Positions 37,001 through 52,000 are shown, counted from the stretch's first letter. The stretch is DNA of 64,000 nt from Intoshia linei (GCA_001642005.1 LWCA01000020.1:1-64000), one strand, 5' to 3'. Notes: a model not told the origin generated them from the letters alone. A program made the numbers and translations.

Positions 37001-40000
37001 TTTTTGAACCATATTAAATTAAATTAAGTAAAGTTTTATTATTGAATTTATTTTTTAAGTATAAAAAAAAAATAAAAATTCGCACTCGGCAGAGCTAGGA
37101 TGTATAGATGCATGTATAATATATACATTATATATATGTTGCATAGAATGTGTACAACTGTGAAATGTACACATTCCACCGACAAGTCGTAGAATGTATA
37201 AAATTTTCATTTATATTTTAATTTTAGTTTAATTTTGGGTTTTAGAAATTTTTTTGAACCAAACTTGCAAGGGGGTTTCTAAGATTTTTTTTAGCCAAAC
37301 TATAAAGTTGTCTTTAAGTTTGGTGTAAAAAAAATTTCCTAGAGATTCCCCTTCAAATTTGGTTTAAAAAATATTCCTAAAAACCCCCCATAAAGTTTGG
37401 TTCAAACAAATTTCTAAAAAATCCCTCTTGAAAGTTTTGTTCAAAAAAAAATCTTAAAAACCTTATTGAATGTTTGGTTCAAAAAAAACTATTAAAACCC
37501 CTTGAATTTATGGTTTAAAACAAAAAATCTTAAAAACCCCATTGAATGTTTAGTTCAAAAAAAAATCTTAAAAACCCCATTGAAAGTTTAATTCTAAAAA
37601 ATTTCTAATAAAATATTATATTACATATCATACTAGCTTGACTCTTATGTACTTCGTACAAACAGCGTCCTAGCTCTGCCGAGGGCAAATTTTTATATTT
37701 TTTTTATACCTAAAAAATAAATTCAATAATAAAACATTACTTAAAAATGCTAAACTCACTATTATCAATCTTTTAAACTTAAACTTTCAAGGAGTGGTTT
37801 CTAAATTTGAATTTCAAATTACCTATTAATTTAAAGTGAATTATTCCCATTTAATGTTATTTTGTTAGCATTTGTGTAAAGAATTTAAAAAAAAAAAATA
37901 TATATATATTTTAGATGGTACCCGGCTGTAATAAATTTATTTATTGTCAACAAAACGTTTAAAAAATTAAACAGAAGAAAACAATCGGCTATATTTAATT
38001 GTGTCAACACTTTAATAGCAAATAAGGTAAATTTAAAAGTAAAGCATAATAATAATGTAGATTCGCAATCTATTGAACAACAGTATGGATGAATTAAAAG
38101 ATTTATTCAAAATTGAAAATTTCAAAAAAACAAAGTATTTTCAAGATAAAGAAAAAAGTTCATCAATGTATTTTGGAGAAACTGTGGTACCTCAATTAAA
38201 AGTGGATCTAATGTTTGAAAAGAATGATATCATGTTCTACCCGTTACTCGATGATATTATACAAGTTTATCATGAAGTTGTAGATATAATATGCAGTACA
38301 ATGCAAAATGTAGCGCAAATAAAATCATGGTTATCGGGAACTTCTCCACCTTTGCTAATCAAAACAAGTATTGGTAAAAATACTGTCGATGAACTTAAAA
38401 AATACCTTTCCAGTGTTTTAACCTATTATTTTGAACAACCTACCAAACAAATGAATGTTTACAGTAATATTGATACATATTTTATTTTTAATATTTGAGA
38501 AAATTTTTTGGCCACCAAGGAATTCAGGTGGTCTTCCGATGAATTCTATAGCCCTTTGAGAAAAAGAAAATTTAAATTTTTATTTAATTATTACAATAAT
38601 ATAGTTTTATAAAAATATGTTATAAACGTTATAAACATATAATTCAACGTTCACGGGCTATAGAAGCTGCATGCATTTCAAAAATGTATACATTATAAAT
38701 CTAAGTTTTACTTTTATTAATATTTAATAAAAGATGTTCAATAAAAATAGGTGTCGTTTGCCACACGCCTTTCATCGATCAACATTGTAAAAATGTTGGA
38801 AAACCCTTTTTTTAAGCTGAAAGTACATAGGGCAGTGATTTCCAACCCATTTTGGTTGGCGACACACCAATATAATAATATACTATTGATCTGTTGAAAC
38901 GAAATTTTTTCTAATAATAATCTCAAAATAAATATAAAATTATTGCTCCACTCAAGGACAGCTTAAATCTTAGTTTAAGTTAAAAGTTAAAAGGTTAGTT
39001 AAAGGTTTTTAGTTTAAAGTTTTAAGCTGTCCTTGCTCCACTATAGATCAAAAATAATTATATATGTAATGTTATTAAAAACATGTATAAATTGAAAAAA
39101 GTGTGAATAAAAGTGAACCAATACAAAAATAATGAGACCATTTCAAATACATGTATAATGTAAATGTTTATATCTAATAAATTACAAAATTAATGAAAGA
39201 TTTGTGATTGTTTAGATGAACATATTCTTTTAATATATTTATATATAACATAAAATCACATTTGAATAAACGAAATTTAAATTATTGTTTCATTATTTCA
39301 AAAATATGCGGGAACTACATTAAAAGGTGTATTTGATGACTAATTTGATGTTTCATTTATTGATTTTGACTGTAAAATAATCATTTTGGTGATGAATTTA
39401 ATCAAATTTAGTAAGAAATAACCCTATTTTAGTTATGTAAAAATTTTATTTTCATTTGCAAATCATTTATGCTATTTAGAAACACAAATTTTATTGAATC
39501 ACACTATAATATTTACATTATTACTGTTAATATTTTACAAATTTTACAAAGTTGGGCGATACACTGGTTGGAAAGAACTGACATAGGGTGTGAGAGATAA
39601 ATTTTTATTAAGTTAGGTCGGTGCGGTTTAAACTTTGCGACCCACTTTAAAATAAAATCAATGTATCATTCGATTTGTGCTAATATATCTAATTTTATAG
39701 AAGAAACTTTTAAAGCGTTAATTAATGGAGATGAGCAAACAAAAGTGAATGTTTTTGTAAGCAAAAAGAGATTGTTTGATGAATATAAGCAAGTAACATC
39801 TTTAACAATTTAAATACAATATGTAATTATAATTATTATTATTATTTCAATTATTAGATTGTACAATCTTTAAAGGATAAACAAGACGATGTTTATAGAT
39901 TCAACAGCATTTATTATTATTTCATGGTACGAATGGATGTTCAAATATTGCACGATACGCTTTTGTTGAAAATTCGAAAGCTAAAAACCACTTGCTTAGA

Positions 40001-43000
40001 ATCTATGGAACAGTATCATATGATTAAATGCACTGAAATTATCAGAGATTTTGAAAATTTCGAAAAAAAATCTCTAACTAAACCAGAGAATACTTTTGAA
40101 TTGATGGATCTCAACAAATTTGTTGAAGATGTGCGATTAAAAAAAATGAAAAGGATTAAAAAAGATATTAATGTATTTTATTATACATGTATAGTAGGGT
40201 GCGACATTTTTTAGAAATTTAGAGCATTTAAGGGGTAATTAGGACTAAATACGTGTATTTTTAAAATAGAAAAAATATTTAGCAATCAAAAATATATAAC
40301 GCTGTATATTCGAAGAAAAAAGTAGATGTAATGGTATATCCATGTTTAATTCTTTATTACCTTGGATTATAGGAATTTCTGTATTTCAAATGTGTATACA
40401 GTTAATTCCAATTTTTTTTTGAAATTTTAATGAAATTTACGATAAATTTCATTTTTAATTTAACATTGTAAATCAACAAATTTGAAAAATATTAGTTACA
40501 ATATATATTATATTTAAAGTTATTTTTCACCGGCAATGCGTAGATTTCAGGGGTTGAAATTTTGTATCTATAACAAATGGAATAAGCTGTATAAAAAAAT
40601 CTTTTTTTAAATTCTAAGACCCTTACTATTTCATTATTTCAAATGTTTTGTTTTGTTAATAAAATAACTAAATAATTTCCAAAAAAAAAGGAAATCATAA
40701 ATTTTCTATTCTACCATCAAGGTTAATTTTTGATATTAACATTTTTTATGTATGTTAACTGGAAAAAGCTGTATTTAATTTAATCTTTTTTAAAATGCTA
40801 ATTATATTATATATTATTAATATTAATATGCTAATCATTTGTGGTTTTGCCCGTGAAAATAAGGGATCGCTGTATATAAGTAAAAATTAGAGATATTCCA
40901 TTTATACTTTTTTATTGCAGAATGATAAAGAACCATATATCGTTTAAGACACTTAATAGATTCTGAAACATATATTAACACATTGGAAGCGTATAATAAC
41001 ATTTTCATTTAGTTTAACCCCATTTTTATCGTATTTTTTATTTTTAGTTGAAAGTTTCAACTTGAAATCCCCTTAGAAAGCAATCATGACCAAGATAATT
41101 ATTTTTTAATTTTTGAGCTAACTTCCTAACTAAGAAGTATGTGTTACTTTATATTTATAATGAAATTGTTAGAAATCTGTTGAAAGAATGAGATATCTCT
41201 TATGTGAACACATTTTGCCTGAATCTAGTATGGAGATTAATACGACATTATTGAATTGGCCTGGAAAAGTAAATGCTATATTGGACAAAAATGATGAGGT
41301 AATAATAATGATAAAATGTAAATATATTATATTAAATATAATGTAGATTTATAAAAATCTTTTAGATTGTTAAAGTAGCCCAAGAATTGGGTGAAGAATT
41401 ATTGGAACACCGAAAAGAAAAAACAATATTGGAAATAAACAAAATGATGCAAAGATGTGGTGAATTTGTAGATATGGGTGATATTTCCATGTGCTCTCAA
41501 TATTTAAATGACGTGAGATATGTGCAAAAAAAAATTTCTGAATTAACAGAAGATACTAATCAAATTAACACTGAAAAAATTTTATACAAACAACAGCCAA
41601 CTGAATTTAACGAACTTGATCAAATGACTGATATTATCGATCCATATTATATTTTATTTTCTCTAGTTTTTAAATGGCAACGCTCTGAAAAGAAATGGAT
41701 GGATGGTTCTTTCAATGATTTAAGTGCTGATAGCATAAGGTTTTATTGTCTTTATATATTATTACTAGCTTGACTGTTATGTACTACGTACAAACAGCAC
41801 CTAGCTCTGCCGAGGACACATTTTTATTATACCAAAAAAATAAATTCACGTTGAAAATCTAACTTAAAAATTCCGAAGGAATGAATTATATAGATTTTCA
41901 CCAATATTTCTTTATTGGAAATGTGTAGATGTTCACTGCACATTTTTTTTTTAATTGTAGGATCAATATTTACATTTTCAATTTTTATTTTAATCGAAAT
42001 ATTTGAAAAATATTGGTTGATAATATATTAAAAACTATTTTTCATCTAGAATGCGTACATTTCTCGGGTTGAACTTTTGTATTTATATTAACTGGAATAA
42101 GCTCTATCAGAATAATTTTTTTTTTTTAATTTTCAGACCGTTAATTATTTCACATTTTTTGTTTTAATAAAATATTTCGAAAAAAATACTAAATGACTAA
42201 TGACTAATAACTAATGAATACTAAAATGTTTTTTTGACCGTAAAGTCGTCACTTATTCGGATTGAAATTTTATGTGTGTAAACAGGATACAACTTTACAT
42301 TTTGTAAATTTTTTGAAATTCTAGGGCTGTTTTCATTAAAAAAAGAAGGGTAATTTGGGGTTTTGGCTCCTGAAGATATTTTTTTTAAATTTAAATTCAT
42401 CATAATGTTTATGATTTTAAAATCCGTATCAGTCATAATTTTTTTAAATTCTCTAACTCGTTTAATTTTCAAAAACAAAAGACAACTGGGGTTTTTAACC
42501 CGTAAGATGCAAAATTGGTAGGTTGAAATTTATCTTAATATACGTCCCGGATAAAACTGTAATTGAAATGTGGTCTTTAAAAAATTCTAAGACTGGTAGT
42601 TATTTAAATAAAGCGTAACACACACAAACAAAAATCGCGTAGCATAAAGTTAATAATTATTATATAAGTTAGGATTATTATTATAAGTTTACATGTGTTT
42701 TTTTAGTTTGGAAGTTGAAGAATTTTTAAATGATTTGTTTAAGATTCGAAAAGTTTTTCAAAAGGAATACAGACGGCGAAAAGCTGAAGTAGATGAACTA
42801 AAACGTGCAGCCAATCGCGCCAAACGTCGAAAATCAAAAGACTTGACTCAAACCAATGTTGACGAAGTTAAACCACCAGCATCACTAACTATTTGTGATC
42901 GCATTTCTGATGCTATTGAACAATTTCAAGAAAAAATTAGTGTTATTGAAATAATGTGTAATCCTGGTATTAGACAGAGACATTGGAATGTAATAATTTT

Positions 43001-46000
43001 ATTTTTTTTGGTAGTGTTTTGAACTTTTTTTATTGTAGTAATGTAGTGTTTTTTGATAGTGGTAAGAACTGTTTCTTCCTTAATGTTTGGCATTTGATTT
43101 ACTCAAATTTGATTTTTTGTTCGGAGCTCATGGTACAATGTACATTAGGGCAGTTTCGAATCTACTGTATTTGAGACCCTCTTCGAGTACCTCAACGAAT
43201 TTTTTGTAAAATGGCTTCACATCTCAACGGGTCTGGACTGGACAATTTCAAAAATATATTTTTTTAAATACTCAATTTAGAAAAATAAGGCCCCTTTTTA
43301 TAAAAACTGCGTTATACTCACCCAATGCCAAACCTACAGTACCCGATATCCTCTTGTACTATTAGTTGAAAAATAAACAATATTTTTTAATAGAGAATGA
43401 CGGAAATATCAACAATCAATATGACACCAGATTCTGGAACAACGTTAAGAAAAATTTTAAAATTAGAATTGGACCCATATATGGAAGAATTTGAACAAAT
43501 TAGCATAGCTGCTTCAAAGGTAATTTTTAATTTCACGAATCGTTTACAAAATTACATCCTATTTATTGATATTTATAATTATAAAAGCATGTCTATTTAA
43601 ATCCAAGCATTTTAACTATAATCTGACCATTTTTACTAAAAATCAAAATTTAACAATGCTTTAGGGAAAATTCCTGTTTTACCTAACCCTATAGGAAAAA
43701 TCCCACTTTTACCAACTTTTTAGGGAAAATCTAATTTCACCAACCCTTAGGAGAAAAATTAAGTCTTACCAACCCTAAAACGAAAAAATGCAGTTAAGGT
43801 TTTACCTTTTAGGGTTGGATTATATGGGTTATAAAAATGGATTTTTCGTTTTAGGGTTAGTAAAATTGGATTTTCCCTAAAAAGTTAGTAAAAGTGGGAT
43901 TTTTCCTTAAGGGTTGGTAAAATTGGAATTTTCCCTAAAGAGATTGTAAAAGTGGGTTTTTTCCTTAATAGTTGGTAAAATTGGAATTTTTTTTTTTAAG
44001 ATTGGTAAAAGTGGATTTTTAGTAAAAATGGTTGGATTCAAAAATATTCTCATTACAAAATATACAACAGAATCGATAAGACAAGTATCGTGTGATGGAT
44101 TGTAGTTGACTCGTATTTTTAAATTTTTATTAATATATTAGCCCACCGTCACATTTTGAATATAAATTTCGGCTTACCTAAAAAATTTTTTTTAATGATT
44201 TATAGTGACAATGTGATATATACAGATTTTAATAACTAAAAAAATTATTAATTCATTTTATTTCATTATGTTAAATAAATAATAATTATTATTATTATAT
44301 TATTTTTATGGAAATAAATGTGATTATTTGTAGGAACATTCTTTGGAAAGAAATATGGTTAAAATGAATGATGAATGGGAGGAAGTGTATTTTGGTTTAG
44401 GAAATTACAGAGAATCTGAAATTTCAATACTATCATCAGTAGATGATATTCAATTATTACTAGAGGATCAAATAATTAAAACACAAACAATGAGAGGTTC
44501 ACCGTTTATTAAACCATTTCAAGTTGAAATAAAAGTAATTTTACTAATTTTAAATTTAAATGGTGGATTTCCGGTCGGTTCCGTGATTGTTATGAAATTC
44601 CATAATCACGGAACAGGTATTAAAAATATACAAACTTGTCAAAACAGATATATTCTAATAAAAGTATAATAAAATCTAATGTAATTCATACAAATCTATG
44701 TTAAAACGTTATGTACAAACTTATGTATATCTACGTAGGAATGGGAAATGAAACTTATTCGAATGCAAAATACAATTGATCAATGGTTAAAGGTTGATTT
44801 TTAAATATTAAAAATTAAAAATATTTATATATTAAGGTTCAATCTCAATGGTTGTATTTGGAACCCATTTTTTGTAGTGCTGACATCATGTCCCAAATGC
44901 CTGAAGAAGGTCGTTTATTTAAAACTGTTGACAGAACGTGGCGAGATGTGATGAAAAATACAAAAATTAATTCAAAAGTATAATAATATAATACACGTAT
45001 TAATGTACATTATACATTAAGGGTATTTGGAATAGCCTATTCCAATTTAGACTTTTTTTGAAATTTAAAAAAGACATATACATAATAATCTCTTTTTAAT
45101 ATGCTGCAGAATGATATAATTGTTTTTATTTTTGTCACAAAAAACCCCCGCGTCTTTACCTTTTTCTGTTTTCCTAACATTTTTCATAAAAGAAAAATAT
45201 GGCAACATTCTTTATCCCGTAGTTGCCATGCATTTGTTATAATTCTAAGATAAAACATATATCATGTGACACTTATCATATTAATTAAAAAATATCACTA
45301 AAAAATCGTTTATTTTAGACACAGTTCACGGACAAACTTTTCGTCATCTTTAAAAAAATTATATTTAAAAAACAGACACTAATTTATATGAACTGGGTCA
45401 TAATATTTTAAATTCTTCTACTCAAGTATTTTTTATGTACTATTGTAAAAAAATAATTTTGTCAAGTTAATAAAATTAAAAGTAACACGAATTTAAAAAT
45501 GATGAAATAATTGAAATGTGGTCTTTAAAAAATTCTAAGGGTGGTAGTTATTTCAATAAAGTCAGACACACAGACAGACAGACACACAAACAACAATCGC
45601 GTAGCATATTATATAAGTTAGGATATATTATCTTTATCATATTAAAAAAAATTATTTATTTTACTATAAATAGGTTATTCATGCCGCAACTTTGCCGAAT
45701 CTATTGGAACGGTTGACTGATGCTAATGTTTTGTTGGAAAAAATAAATAAAGGATTAAATAATTATTTGGAAAATAAAAGATTATATTTTTCAAGGTTTT
45801 TTAACTTTATTTAAGAAGTCCCATGCAGTCTCAATCTACCATATCTAGATTCCTCTTTGGTGAATCGATGAAATTTTAGTAAAATGGGCCTCATTATTCG
45901 AAATTGAGTATTAAAAAAATGTATTCATGAATATCATAATTATTTTGTGCATTGAATTTAAAATGTAAAGCCAAGACCCTTGGATAGGTGGATATGGGTA

Positions 46001-49000
46001 TCTGACACTACGTATCGTTAGCAAAAAAAAATTGGGCCTAATTTTGTTTTTTGGGTGGCCTCCAGTTTGGAAAGTTTTGCTCTGGTCTCATAGACTAATT
46101 ATTAGTCTTATAAGAAGATTGTCAGAGAATTATAAAACACATTAAGTAATATAATATTGTTAGATTGATATACTCAATTTCTCGATCATATTTTTATCAA
46201 AGGTGCATTTTTCACGAAATCTAAATGGTTTTAGAGACAATCTTCTGATAAAATTTACAAATTTAAATTTGAATTAATTTTTATTTTAAATTTAAATTTT
46301 AGATTTTTTTTCTTATCAAATGATGAAATGCTTGAAATATTATCAGAAACAAAAGACCCGAAACGTGTTCAACCTCATTGTAACTCAAAATTTTATAATT
46401 TTATAATAATGTTTAGTGAAAAAATGTTTTGAAGGAATTGATAAATTACAATTTGATAAAGACATGGATATATTGGCAATGATTAGCAGTGAAGGAGAAA
46501 AAATTAAATTGAGTATTATATTATTATATATAACTACATACAATGTATATAATATATTGTATATTACGTTGATTACGCTATAATTAATAACGAAAAATTA
46601 GGTATTAAAGTGTCCACATCTGCGACAAAAGGTTTAGTTGAAAAATGGCTTCTTCTAGTACAAGAATCAATGTTATTGTCAATTCATGATGTTATAAATC
46701 AAGCCAGAATTGTATTGAATTAACAATCCATTTTCTATTTTTTTAACATTTTTAGGCATACACTGAAAACGAAAGATGTGACTGGGTTCGTGTATGGCCA
46801 GGTCAAATTGTTTTATGTGTATCTCAAATTTATTGGAGTGCCGACATTGAAGCTATTTTAATTGACGGTGGTGATAAAAAGGGCATTATAAATTATGGAA
46901 AGCAATTGGATGAACAGCTTAATGATATTGTAAATCTTGTCAGAGGAAAATTAAATAAACAAGAAAGGATCACACTAGGTAAATTTAAACAAATTTGACT
47001 TTATATAAGATTCTGATACTTTGATTATGACACTTTAATTAGTTTTTACTATCCCATTTTGTGTCGCGTGCATTTTTTATTTTTTTTATTAATTTTTTTA
47101 TATTAATTGAAAGTGAGCTAATTCACAAAATTAAAAAGGTCGACCCACCGATTCAATATCGTTGTTTAAATATTATGTAATGTAATTCAGGAGCACTGGT
47201 TGTCATTGATGTTCACGCAAGAGATGTTCTTTATGATTTGGTGAATAAAAACGTCACGAATGAATTAGATTTTAATTGGTTATGTCAACTGAGGTATTAT
47301 TGGGAAGACAAGTGCACTGTTAAAATAGTTAATGCCATGATGAATTATGGATGTGAATATTTGGGAAATAGGTACATTATCATTTATAAAACAAAACAGA
47401 TTATAAAGTTAAAAAAACTAAGTCTAAAATCTAACTTAAAAATCCTACTATTCACTATTATCAATCCGCTCAAGAAGTGGTTTCCAAACTTGTTTGAGAT
47501 GGAAGCGTCATATCACATTATTTTTTACTATAAAGTGAATTAATCCATCTTAATTTTTTGTTTGTTAACATTTGCGTAAAGTATTTTAAAAAAAATTGTT
47601 ATCCCATTTTTATATTTATTAGATAGAATGTGTGTATAATATAAAAATAAAGTAAAAACAGTCCAATCCTAAAAATTGTCATAAATAGCATAAATTCCAG
47701 AAAAAATAAAATTAAGAAACCTATTTTGTCATTTTCAATGTGATGACATATATTCAGTATCAATTTAATAAATAAATCCTAAAAATTGTCATAAATAGCA
47801 TAAATTCCAGAAAAAATAAAATTATAAACTATTTTGCCATTTTCAATGTGATGATATATATTCAGTACCAATTTAATAAATACTTAAAATTACCAATTAT
47901 GTATCAATAATTAACGGAATCTTCACTTTATAAACATATTTCAGACAAATTTTACTAATATTGCATAGGATTGTAATATAATAAAAATAAAAATAGCAAA
48001 GTTGTATTACTTTTAGTTTCGTTGTTGTAGTTTAAATTTGAAATAAAATGTTGTGAAAATGAGAATTTGAAATTTAAAAATTGCGTAGCAATGAAAAAAA
48101 TTCTGAAGGAATGAATTATATAAATTTTCATTCATATTTCTTTATTACAAATGTGTAGACGTTCAATTCACATTTTTTTTGAAATTTTAGAATCAATATT
48201 TACATTTTCAATTTTTATTTTAATCGAAATATTTGAAAAATGTTGGTTGATAATATATTAAAAAATTTTTTTTATTGGGAATGCGTAGATTTCAGGGGTT
48301 GAAATTTTGTATTTATGTTAACTGGAATAAGCTCTATCCAAATAAACTTTTTTTTAATTTTTGGACCGTTAATTATTTCACATTTTTTGTTTTAATAAAA
48401 AAAATAGTTTGGAAAAAAAAAATATGAATATTAAAATGCTTTTTTGGTCTTGAAGGCGTCATTTATTCATATTGAAATTTTTTGTTGTTGTTAACAGGAA
48501 TTGGAACCTGTAAATTTTTTTAAATTGTAGGGCTGTTATTATTAAAAAAAAAGGATAATTTGTGGTTTTGGCCCTGAAAATATAATTTTTTTAAATTTAA
48601 ATTTATGATAATGTTTATGATTTTAAAATCCGTATCAGCGTATATATTTTTTTAAATTCTCCAACTTGTTTAATTTTCAAAAAGAGGAACAACTGGGGTT
48701 TTTAACTCGTAAGGTATGAAATTGAGAGGTTGAAATTTATCTTATTAAACGTCCAAGAAAAAACTGTAATTGAAATGTGGTTTTTAAAAAATTCTAAGAG
48801 TAGTAGTTATTTCAATAAAGTGGAACACACAGACAGACACACACACACAAACAAAAATCGCGTAGCATATTATAATATAACTAACTTATATAATTATATA
48901 AGTTAGAATTTACGAGCTGATTTTTTAAATTTTCTAATAAAAAAACGAATAACCGCATTAATTCATAAGTTAGTGATCCCTCTTAATAAAAAAACTTACT

Positions 49001-52000
49001 GTATTATTAGTCATTAGAATAGTTCACACTTAAAAATGAATGACTACATATATATTTAATATTTAGTGGTCGATTAGTCATCACGCCGTTGACGGATCGA
49101 TGCTATAGAACACTTATGGGAGCTTACCAACTTAATTTGAATGGGTAAATTTTAAAACCTTGTTGGATTATTTTCTTTACATATATATAAAAATATTTTT
49201 TTAAATTTATATTGTATAGTGCTCCAGAAGGTCCAGCAGGTACAGGTAAAACTGAAACGACTAAAGATTTGGCTAAAGCAATGGGAGTACATTGCGTTGT
49301 ATTCAATTGCTCCGATGGTTTAGATTACTTGGCAATGGGCAAGGTACATCACTTATTAACATAAACAAATATAATGTAAAAATTAGTTTTTTAAAGGATT
49401 AGCTGCATCTGGTGCATGGGCATGTTTTGACGAATTCAACAGAATAGATTTGGAAGTATTATCTGTAGTAGCGCAACAAGTAATATACATCAATGTATAC
49501 CATAGGTTCTTAATCTGGGTGCGGCAACCCAGTTTTTGGGGTGGCAGAAATTTTTTGAATAAAAATGAGTTTACAGTAGTGTCGTCATATTTCATACGTA
49601 GTAAATACGTTAATATGTTACCTAGAACCAAAATTTCTCATTGTAAAAATTTATTGAGTTGCAAAACAAAGTTATGTCATTTCTACGTATTTGGAAGTTT
49701 TCCAAATCTGTAGATTATCATAAATGCGTATTTATGTAAAGTAGCCAGAAAAAATACGTACTATCAATTTTAGTTTATTTGGTAATAAATTTAAAGCCAA
49801 AAATACTTATCTATGATGACGAATAAAAATGTTCGGCTTAAAATTTATTCCAAATAAACTAAAAGTGATAGTACGTATTTTTCAGGCCACTTTTATTTAT
49901 GGCTATTGGCCACACTACTTTACAGTTATCTTTTTTAAACTTATTTTGAGATTTCAAAAATAAAGTTAAATTAATCTCAAATTCTGTTTATTAATACATA
50001 ACATGTTTATATATGTAATATATGTTTAACATATGTAAAAAAAAGAAATAGAGTGATGGATTCACTAAAATAAATGATATTGAAAAATCCACAAACCACA
50101 GTTTTTTTATGTTCAGAGATTTTTTCTAATTCAAATTTCATCTATAGAGCGATTTTTTTAACCGTAGTTATAATATTACAATTTTTGGGGTACAAAATCG
50201 AATTTTATTGAATTAAGGGTGGCAAATAGCAAAATGTTAAGAATCCATGATGTATACCGTAAAGATGATGGATTTTGTTTTATACTAATTTAATAATTAT
50301 TTTATTATCAATAATATGTTTAATACCTGTTTAATAATATGTTTAGATTCTTTACATTATCCGTGCCATACAAGCAGATTTGAAACGATTTATATTTGAA
50401 GGAACTGAAATTGACTTGAATAAAAACTGTTATGTAGCAATAACAATGAATCCTGGATATGCAGGTCGTAGCGAATTACCTGACAACCTTAAAGCTCTAT
50501 TCCGAACTGTCGCAGTAATATTTTACATTTAACTAAAAAATTAAAAAAATCAAAATTTAAATCAAACTGTTAGATGATGGTTCCAGAATATGCGATGATT
50601 GGAGAAATTATGCTGTATTCTTTTGGATTCATGAATGCACGAAATTTGTCTGTTAAAATTTGCACTACGTATAGATTGTGCTCGGAACAATTATCTACTC
50701 AACCTCATTATGATTATGGCATGAGAGCAGTTAAAGCTGTTTTATCGGCTGCCGGAAACTTAAAATTGAAATTTCCAAATGAAAATGAAGATATCTTGGT
50801 AAAAAAATTTAGTTAATTTTAATTTAATTTAATTAATGTTTAAAAGGTATTTTGATATGTTGATATTTAGTTATTGAGATCGATTAAAGACGTAAACTTG
50901 CCTAAATTTTTATCTCACGATATACCCCTTTTCGATGGAATTATATCGGACCTTTTTCCAGGCATTGATTTGAAAGATGCCGATTATAGTCTATTTTTGA
51001 AAATTGTTAATCGGGTTTGCCAAGAAAATAATATTCAAAATGTGCCATTTTTTCGGCTAAAACTTATTCAATTGTATGAAATGATGATTGTTCGACATGG
51101 GTAATTTCCTTGATTAAAATTATTATATATTAAAATTTATTTATTTATTCAAAATCTATTTTAGTTTTATGCTTGTTGGAGAACCGTTCTCAGCTAAATC
51201 GACATTACTACAAACTATTGCTACAACTCTTACAATAATGAGTCGAGAACAAACTATTTTTGATGAGAATAATCCGAGAGAAGAACCTGTTATTTTTCAA
51301 ATTGTAAATCCAAAATCAGTCGATTTAGGGCAATTGTATGGTAGATTCGACATTGTATCACATGAGGTAATTTAGTTTGTATATATGTGCGTTACAACGT
51401 AAATTTTTTTATATATTTAGTGGTCTGATGGAATAATTTCCAATATTTTTCGAGATTATGCTTCATCGAATAGTAATTTTTTCATTTTTTCTTTGGGTAA
51501 TGTTGGCATATGATAAAATTTAAGTTATCGTTTTGAGGATAAAACCGAATATTAAAATCTTGTTTTTTTTTCTTTTTATTTATCAAATTTCAAAAAGTAG
51601 AGTTGCTAATCTTATTGTTATTTTTATAATTAATATTATTATTAACAGTATTTTATGAATACTAATTAGTAATTAGTAAAATTTAAAATTTACATTAATA
51701 AAATAGGCAATGAACGTAAATGGATAATATTGGATGGTCCAGTTGACGCTGTGTGGATAGAAAGCATGAACACTGTAATTGATGAAATAGTTGTATACCT
51801 TTAGTTCAGTGGTTCCCGATTCAAATTGTGCACCGACCCCATTTCAAAAATTTATTTTTTTGAACTTCAAAAGGAAACATCAAATATATAACATTTATGA
51901 AAAAATTAATGGTTTTTTCTCATAAGATTTGGTAAATTAGTGTTTTCAAAAAAATATTGGAAAAAAGATATTTTTCCTTAATTTAGGTTGGTAAAATTTC

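Larger units (their letters stand above)
34080..47371 (+). other. Dynein tail and linker (residues ~1-1263)
   Basis: Twenty-two exons. Landmarks are '[14 protein letters not shown]', '[14 protein letters not shown]', 'WYPAVINLF' followed by '[10 protein letters not shown]', '[11 protein letters not shown]...IKSWLSG', the 'NPGIRQRHW' block that begins the linker, '[15 protein letters not shown]' with 'QMPEEGRLF', and '[10 protein letters not shown]'. Together they follow the order of the heavy-chain DHC_N1 and DHC_N2 regions. The N-terminus appears somewhat shorter than in vertebrate DNAH7. Confidence 0.8.

Noticed and set aside
49383-49631. 82-codon minus-strand frame across an AAA1 exon
   Set aside because: It is the complement of the conserved [12 protein letters not shown] exon and its flanking hAT element.
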